Positions 60,532 through 64,000 of a stretch of DNA of 64,000 nucleotides are shown here, in pieces. Position numbers and translations under genes: made by a program. Numbering within the stretch: position 1 is the first letter of the stretch; each line of letters opens with the position of its first letter. The notes beneath the pieces were generated by a model. It had not been told where the DNA came from, ran no database searches, and saw only the letters and a program-made list of their open reading frames with translations. The DNA is from Streptomyces sp. DH-12 (GTDB lineage: Bacteria > Actinomycetota > Actinomycetes > Streptomycetales > Streptomycetaceae). Where the stretch lies: the NCBI RefSeq assembly GCF_002899455.1, contig NZ_PPFB01000001.1:558001-622000 (forward strand), in the 5' to 3' direction.

Positions 60532-61590
60532 TCAGGAGCCCGGCCGCTGCTCGTCGTCCGGGTGGGCGCCCGGGCCGTGGCCGGGGCCCGCCAGGGGGGT
60601 CGGGGACAGGACCTCCGGTTCCTCGCCGGGCTCCAGCAGGGTGTCGGCCGCGCCCACGATCAGCGGGTCCGGTTTGCCGAGGGCCTCGTGGTCCTTGGCC
60701 GGATAGTCGCAGCGGTCGAGGAGACTGCGCATCGCCTCCAGCCGCCCCCGCCGTTTGTCGTTGTTCTTCACGACCGTCCACGGCGCGTGCTGGGTGTCCG
60801 TGGCGCGGAACATTTCCACCTTCGCCTTGGTGTAGTCGTCCCAGCGGTCCAGCGATTCGAGGTCCATCGGCGACAGCTTCCAGCGCCGCAGCGGGTCGAC
60901 CTGGCGGATGGCGAAGCGGGTGCGCTGCTCGGCTCGGGAGACCGAGAACCAGAACTTCACCAGCATGATCCCGTCGTCGGTGAGCAGCTGCTCGAACAGC
61001 GGGGTCTGCTCGAGGAACAGCCGGTACTCCTCGTCCGAGCAGAAGCCCATGACCCGTTCGACGCCGGCCCGGTTGTACCAGGAGCGGTCGAAGAAGACGA
61101 TCTCACCGCGGGCCGGGAGATGGGCCACGTAGCGCTGGAAGTACCACTGCCCCGCCTCCCGTTCGGTCGGCTTCTCCAGGGCGACGACACGGGCGCCGCG
61201 GGGGTTGAGGCGTTCCATGAACCGCTGGATGGTGCCGCCCTTGCCGGCCGCGTCGCGTCCCTCGCAGACGACGACGATCCGCTGGCCGGTGTCCTTCACC
61301 CACCGCTGCATCTTCAGCAGCTCGATCTGCAGGACGCGCTTCGTGCGTTCGTACTCCGACCTGCGGATCTTCCGATCGTAGGGGTGGTTCTCGCGCCAGG
61401 TCTCGATGGGGGTGCCGTCGGCGTCCAGGAGCACGGGACGCTCCGGCCGCCGGGTGTCCACCTCCAGCCCGTGGAGCAGGTTCTCGCCGGTGGTGCGGGA
61501 CGCGTCCGTCCCCGCGTCCACCGCCGTACGGCCCTCGTGCGTATCCGGGTGGTCACGACCCTGTCGCTCGTCCGGGTGGTCGGCCGTCAC
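60532..61590 (-). CDS. ppk2: Polyphosphate kinase 2 family protein
   Basis: A 352-residue PPK2 enzyme transferring phosphate between polyphosphate and nucleotides. Walker A reads GRDAAGKGGT (residues 111-120), preceded by VVVCE; Walker B/lid is VFFDRSWYNRAGVERVMGFC. FWFSVSRAEQRTRFAIRQVD, PLRRWKLSPMDLESLDRWDD and PWTVVKNNDKRRGRLEAMR are family signatures. Single-domain class. N-terminal 60 and C-terminal 30 residues are low-complexity. GTG start at 61590. Likely cytoplasmic phosphate/energy storage role. Confidence 0.93.
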   Translation of the reverse strand: MTADHPDERQGRDHPDTHEGRTAVDAGTDASRTTGENLLHGLEVDTRRPERPVLLDADGTPIETWRENHPYDRKIRRSEYERTKRVLQIELLKMQRWVKDTGQRIVVVCEGRDAAGKGGTIQRFMERLNPRGARVVALEKPTEREAGQWYFQRYVAHLPARGEIVFFDRSWYNRAGVERVMGFCSDEEYRLFLEQTPLFEQLLTDDGIMLVKFWFSVSRAEQRTRFAIRQVDPLRRWKLSPMDLESLDRWDDYTKAKVEMFRATDTQHAPWTVVKNNDKRRGRLEAMRSLLDRCDYPAKDHEALGKPDPLIVGAADTLLEPGEEPEVLSPTPLAGPGHGPGAHPDDEQRPGS

Positions 61591-61808
61591 GTCGTCCTCC
61601 GCCTTTCCGGTCCCGTCTCACCGGGCCCCCTTGTGCAGCGTATGCCCGACGGGCTCGCGTGGTGATGCGGAAACGGGTGCCCGCCGAACGCGCGCCGAAG
61701 CGTGGCGGTGCGCGCGGACGGCGGGTGCGTGGACCCGGTCCTGCCGTGCGGGGCGGGCCGGCGCCTGCGGGACGTGGGTCGGGCGCCGGCCGGGGACACC
61801 CCGGAGGC

Positions 61809-62250
61809 TCATTCCGTGCGGAAGGCGTCCGGCGTCCTGACCCGGTCGCGGATCCACACGCCGACGGGTCCGAGCGGGGCCGTCCCCGCCCAGGGGCCGT
61901 CGGCGGCGCAGGCGCCCGGGGTGAACACGGCTCCGGTGCGGTGGTCGTCGGAGAAGTCCCGGCTGACCCAGCCGATCTTCTTCTCCGCCATGAGGCCGAG
62001 GGAGCGCTGGGACATCGCGAAGTCGTCGGCGCCCTCCCCGGCGTGGTTCCGCGTGCCGAACCCGGTGACGAACACGGGGATCCGGTCGGCGGCACGGACG
62101 ACCGGGACGATCCGCTCCGCGTCCTCCTCGGCACGGGACCAGCTCACGCCGTCGGGCTCGTCGGCGATCTCGTGGAGGACGGTGACACGGTCCTCGTGGC
62201 GGCTCGCGATGTCGGCTTCGGGGGCGGGTCCGGTTTCGGTCTCGGACAGG
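61809..62250 (-). pseudogene. Decayed GH5 cellulase remnant
   Basis: The frame holds pieces of a GH5 endoglucanase. VTVLHEIADEPDGVSWSRAE corresponds to the acid/base region normally read as EIANEPNGVSW. After VVPVVRAAD about 60 residues, including the barrel strands before the nucleophile, are missing. VFVTGFGTRNHAGEGADDFA then corresponds to the nucleophile region PVFVTEFGT, with Glu replaced by Gly. MSQRSLGLMAEKKIGWVSRD continues the family pattern, and the C-terminus is intact. Both catalytic sites are altered and the N-terminus is lost, so no cellulase activity is expected. Confidence 0.7.
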
Positions 62251-62423
62251 CTGATGTCGCGCGGGGACCGGTGCCGTGTGGGGGACTCCGTCCGCGATGG
62301 ACGGTCAGGAAGGTTTCCCTGCCTGAGGGAACTGCAGGCGTACGCGGATGACAAGGGGCGTGCCGAAGCCTTTGTGGAGCCGGAGCGCGCCCCGGCCGTG
62401 CGCGCCGCTCCCCCGCTCCCGGC

Positions 62424-63188
62424 TCAGCGCAGGAGGAGCTGGACGAGGGCGACGGTCCCGACGGCGATGACGAGGGCGCGGAGCACGACGGGGCGGAAAC
62501 GGCGGCCTGTCGCCGCCCCGAGCTGTCCGCCCAGCGCGGAGCCGGCCGCGATGAGGGCGACGGCCGTCCAGTCGAAGTCGGCGACGAAGAGGAAGAAGAC
62601 CGCGGCCACCGTGTTGACGACGGCGGCGAGGACGTTCTTGACCGCGTTGAGCCGCTGGAGCGGCTCGTCGAGGAGCAGGCCCATCAGGGAGAGGTAGATG
62701 ATGCCCTGCGCGGCGGCGAAGTAGCCGCCGTAGACGCTGGCGAGCGTCAGCCCGGCGAACAGCGGCCGCCCGCCGTCCCGCCGCACGGGGCGGTCCGACG
62801 GCCTGCGTTCCCGCACTTTCCGGCTGATCAGCGGCTGGAGGGCGACGAGAACGAGGGCCAGCCCGACGAGACAGGGCACGATGGTCTCGAACGCCTCGGC
62901 GGGCAGGGCGAGCAGCAGGACGGCGCCGGTGATCCCTCCGAGCGCGGCACCGGCGCCGAGCTTGCGGACGCGGCTGCCCTGTCCGGCGAGCTCGCGACGG
63001 TAGCCGACGGCCCCGCTGACGGCGCCGGGGACGAGCCCGAGGGCGTTGGACACGGTGGCGGTGAGGGGCGACAGCCCGGCGGCGAGCAGCACGGGGAACG
63101 TCACGAGCGTGCCGGACCCGACCACGGCGTTCAAGGCCCCGGCCCCGACACCGGCGCCGAACACCCCCGCCATCTCGAGCGGCGTCAC
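62424..63188 (-). CDS. TauE/SafE family sulfite/anion permease
   Basis: A 254-residue inner-membrane protein of the TauE/SafE (DUF81) family. Two homologous halves with about eight hydrophobic segments are visible. AGVGAGALNAVVGSGTLVTF begins the first; PLFAGLTLASVYGGYFAAAQ begins the second. LNAVKNVLAAVVNTVAAVFF and QPLISRKVRER are also conserved. GTG at 63188 follows GGGGGTGCGGC; longer frames upstream look non-coding. Substrate (sulfite, sulfoacetate or other anion) is unknown. Confidence 0.9.
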   Translation of the reverse strand: MTPLEMAGVFGAGVGAGALNAVVGSGTLVTFPVLLAAGLSPLTATVSNALGLVPGAVSGAVGYRRELAGQGSRVRKLGAGAALGGITGAVLLLALPAEAFETIVPCLVGLALVLVALQPLISRKVRERRPSDRPVRRDGGRPLFAGLTLASVYGGYFAAAQGIIYLSLMGLLLDEPLQRLNAVKNVLAAVVNTVAAVFFLFVADFDWTAVALIAAGSALGGQLGAATGRRFRPVVLRALVIAVGTVALVQLLLR

Positions 63189-63533
63189 GCCGCACCCCCG
63201 GCCGGCGGCGTGGGGTGGTGGCGGAGGACGGGTGCGGTGACGACGCTCATGGGGGCACGCTAGCGGGCGGTCACTTCGGCGCACACCGAAGGGTGACCGG
63301 TGCGGCGGGTCGCCATGTCGCTTTCTCGGCATGCCGGTACGGGCGCCCGCCGCTGCGAGCGGCGCCTGCGGATGCTCTCCGTCGCTGCCGCGGGGTCCCT
63401 GTGGTCACCGTGCGGGTGCCGGTCGTCCTCCCGGACCACCGGATCGCCGATCACCGGCGACGCCTTCGGCGGGCGAGGGACCACCGGGTGCCGATGCCCT
63501 CGGCGTGGTACGGCGTGGTGGAGACAAGCGAAC
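63189..63533. other. Intergenic stretch without identified gene
   Basis: About 345 bp between the TauE/SafE gene and the helicase terminator. Short frames are open but without ribosome sites or family signals. It must hold the TauE/SafE promoter, which was not resolved. Confidence 0.5.
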
Positions 63534-63564
63534 GGCGGTGGCCGGCACACCGCCGGCCACCGCC
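63534..63564 (-). terminator. Intrinsic terminator after helicase gene
   Basis: GGCGGTGGCCGG (63534-63545) pairs perfectly with CCGGCCACCGCC (63553-63564); it lies 47 bp past the helicase stop on the minus strand. Confidence 0.7.
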
Positions 63565-63610
63565 GGACCGGACCGGACCGCGTCGTGCGGCCCGGTCCGG
63601 GGACCTGCGA

Positions 63611-64000
63611 CTAGGCCGCGCGGTCCATCGCCGGCTTCGTGCGCGGCTTGCGGCGCGGTGCTTCGTCGGCTCGGCGGTCGCGGCCGGCGCCGGCGCGGTC
63701 CTGGGCGGCCGGGGCGCCGTTCCGGGTCGTACCGCCCTTCGGCTGGGCCTGGCCCTGCCGGCCCGGCGCGCCGCGGCGGCGGCGGTTGCGGGACGGGGAC
63801 GTGGCGGTGCGGCGGGGGCGTTCCACGACCGGGACCGTGATGACGACCGGGACGCCGGAGGGCGTCCGCGCGCCGGTGATGCGGGTCAGTTCCTCGTCGC
63901 CCGGCCGCACCTCCGTGATGCGCGGGGTGATGCCCGCCTGGGACATCAGCCGGCTGACGTCGCGCCGCTGGTCCCGCGTGACCAGGGTGATCACGCTGCC
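63611..64000 (-). CDS. DEAD-box RNA helicase, C-terminal part
   Basis: The window's right edge cuts the gene; only the last about 129 residues are visible. GSVITLVTRDQRRDVSRLMS, then QAGITPRITEVRPGDEELTR, are the end of the helicase C-terminal domain and its extension as found in actinomycete DEAD-box helicases. A long Arg/Pro/Gly-rich basic tail (RRTATSPSRNRRRRGAPG and onward) follows, typical of RNA-binding tails. The start and ATPase core lie outside the window. Confidence 0.75.
   Translation of the reverse strand, partial: GSVITLVTRDQRRDVSRLMSQAGITPRITEVRPGDEELTRITGARTPSGVPVVITVPVVERPRRTATSPSRNRRRRGAPGRQGQAQPKGGTTRNGAPAAQDRAGAGRDRRADEAPRRKPRTKPAMDRAA

Overview
The window is about 73% G+C with strong third-position G/C bias, GTG and TTG starts, and gene families typical of actinomycetes (CebR-type LacI regulators, class F sortase, MmyB-type XRE regulators, GH64, mycothiol-dependent isomerase, Rpf-like transglycosylase). 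It reads as Streptomyces chromosome, or a very close relative, from a saprophyte that feeds on plant cell wall. No rRNA, tRNA, CRISPR array, insertion sequence or phage gene was seen. | Layout. 1-6100: alpha/beta hydrolase (cut by the left edge) with divergent TetR, Sir2 deacetylase, VOC proteins (one truncated), HxlR/RidA divergent pair, a secreted protein overlapping a class F sortase, and an ECF sigma factor overlapping a one-helix membrane protein. 6157-10954: an accessory block with a barrel-less amidohydrolase/Atu4866 fusion, a stand-alone Atu4866 protein, two paralogous MmyB-type regulators and a full-length amidohydrolase lacking one expected metal ligand. Related palindromes precede three of the block's start regions. 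11000-14022: GNAT, DUF4291, methyltransferase, mycothiol-dependent enzyme. 14084-20248: the cellobiose/cellotriose locus bglC-cebG-cebF-cebE with divergent cebR. 20258-33570: redox, deaminase, MerR, SDR, Rpf-like, DUF1330, two DUF4139 proteins, and a diiron oxygenase with a ferredoxin/FAD reductase. 33956-38721: ABC-F ATPase behind a seven-codon leader ORF, DoxX/ArsR/VOC, and an epimerase. 39002-42820: second CebR-like LacI, GH12 cellulase with CBM2 behind CebR-type boxes, and an AA10 LPMO with CBM2. 43010-48889: HxlR, acyl-CoA synthetase, GNAT, cysteine-desulfurase-like enzyme, AI-2E-type permease. 49014-52950: GH64 beta-1,3-glucanase, GntR/UTRA regulator, CBM3-GH16 hydrolase. 53329-60365: second sugar locus with GH1, two permeases, binding lipoprotein and divergent GH31 alpha-xylosidase. 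60532-64000: PPK2, a decayed GH5 cellulase, TauE/SafE permease, and the tail of a DEAD-box helicase. | How it works together. The window combines secreted attack on cellulose (GH12, LPMO) and beta-1,3/mixed-linked glucan (GH64, GH16) with two binding-protein ABC uptake systems and intracellular GH1/GH31 enzymes. Neither ABC system has an ATPase gene here; in Streptomyces a shared MsiK ATPase usually serves such systems. Four distinct palindrome types mark the sugar loci: TGGGAGCGCTCCCA-like, TGGGAACGTGCCCA-like, GTGAGAGCGCTCTCAC, and TGAAGCGCTTCGA. This suggests separate LacI-type control circuits. | Limits. All calls come from reading sequence and remembered family features; no database search or structure prediction was run.
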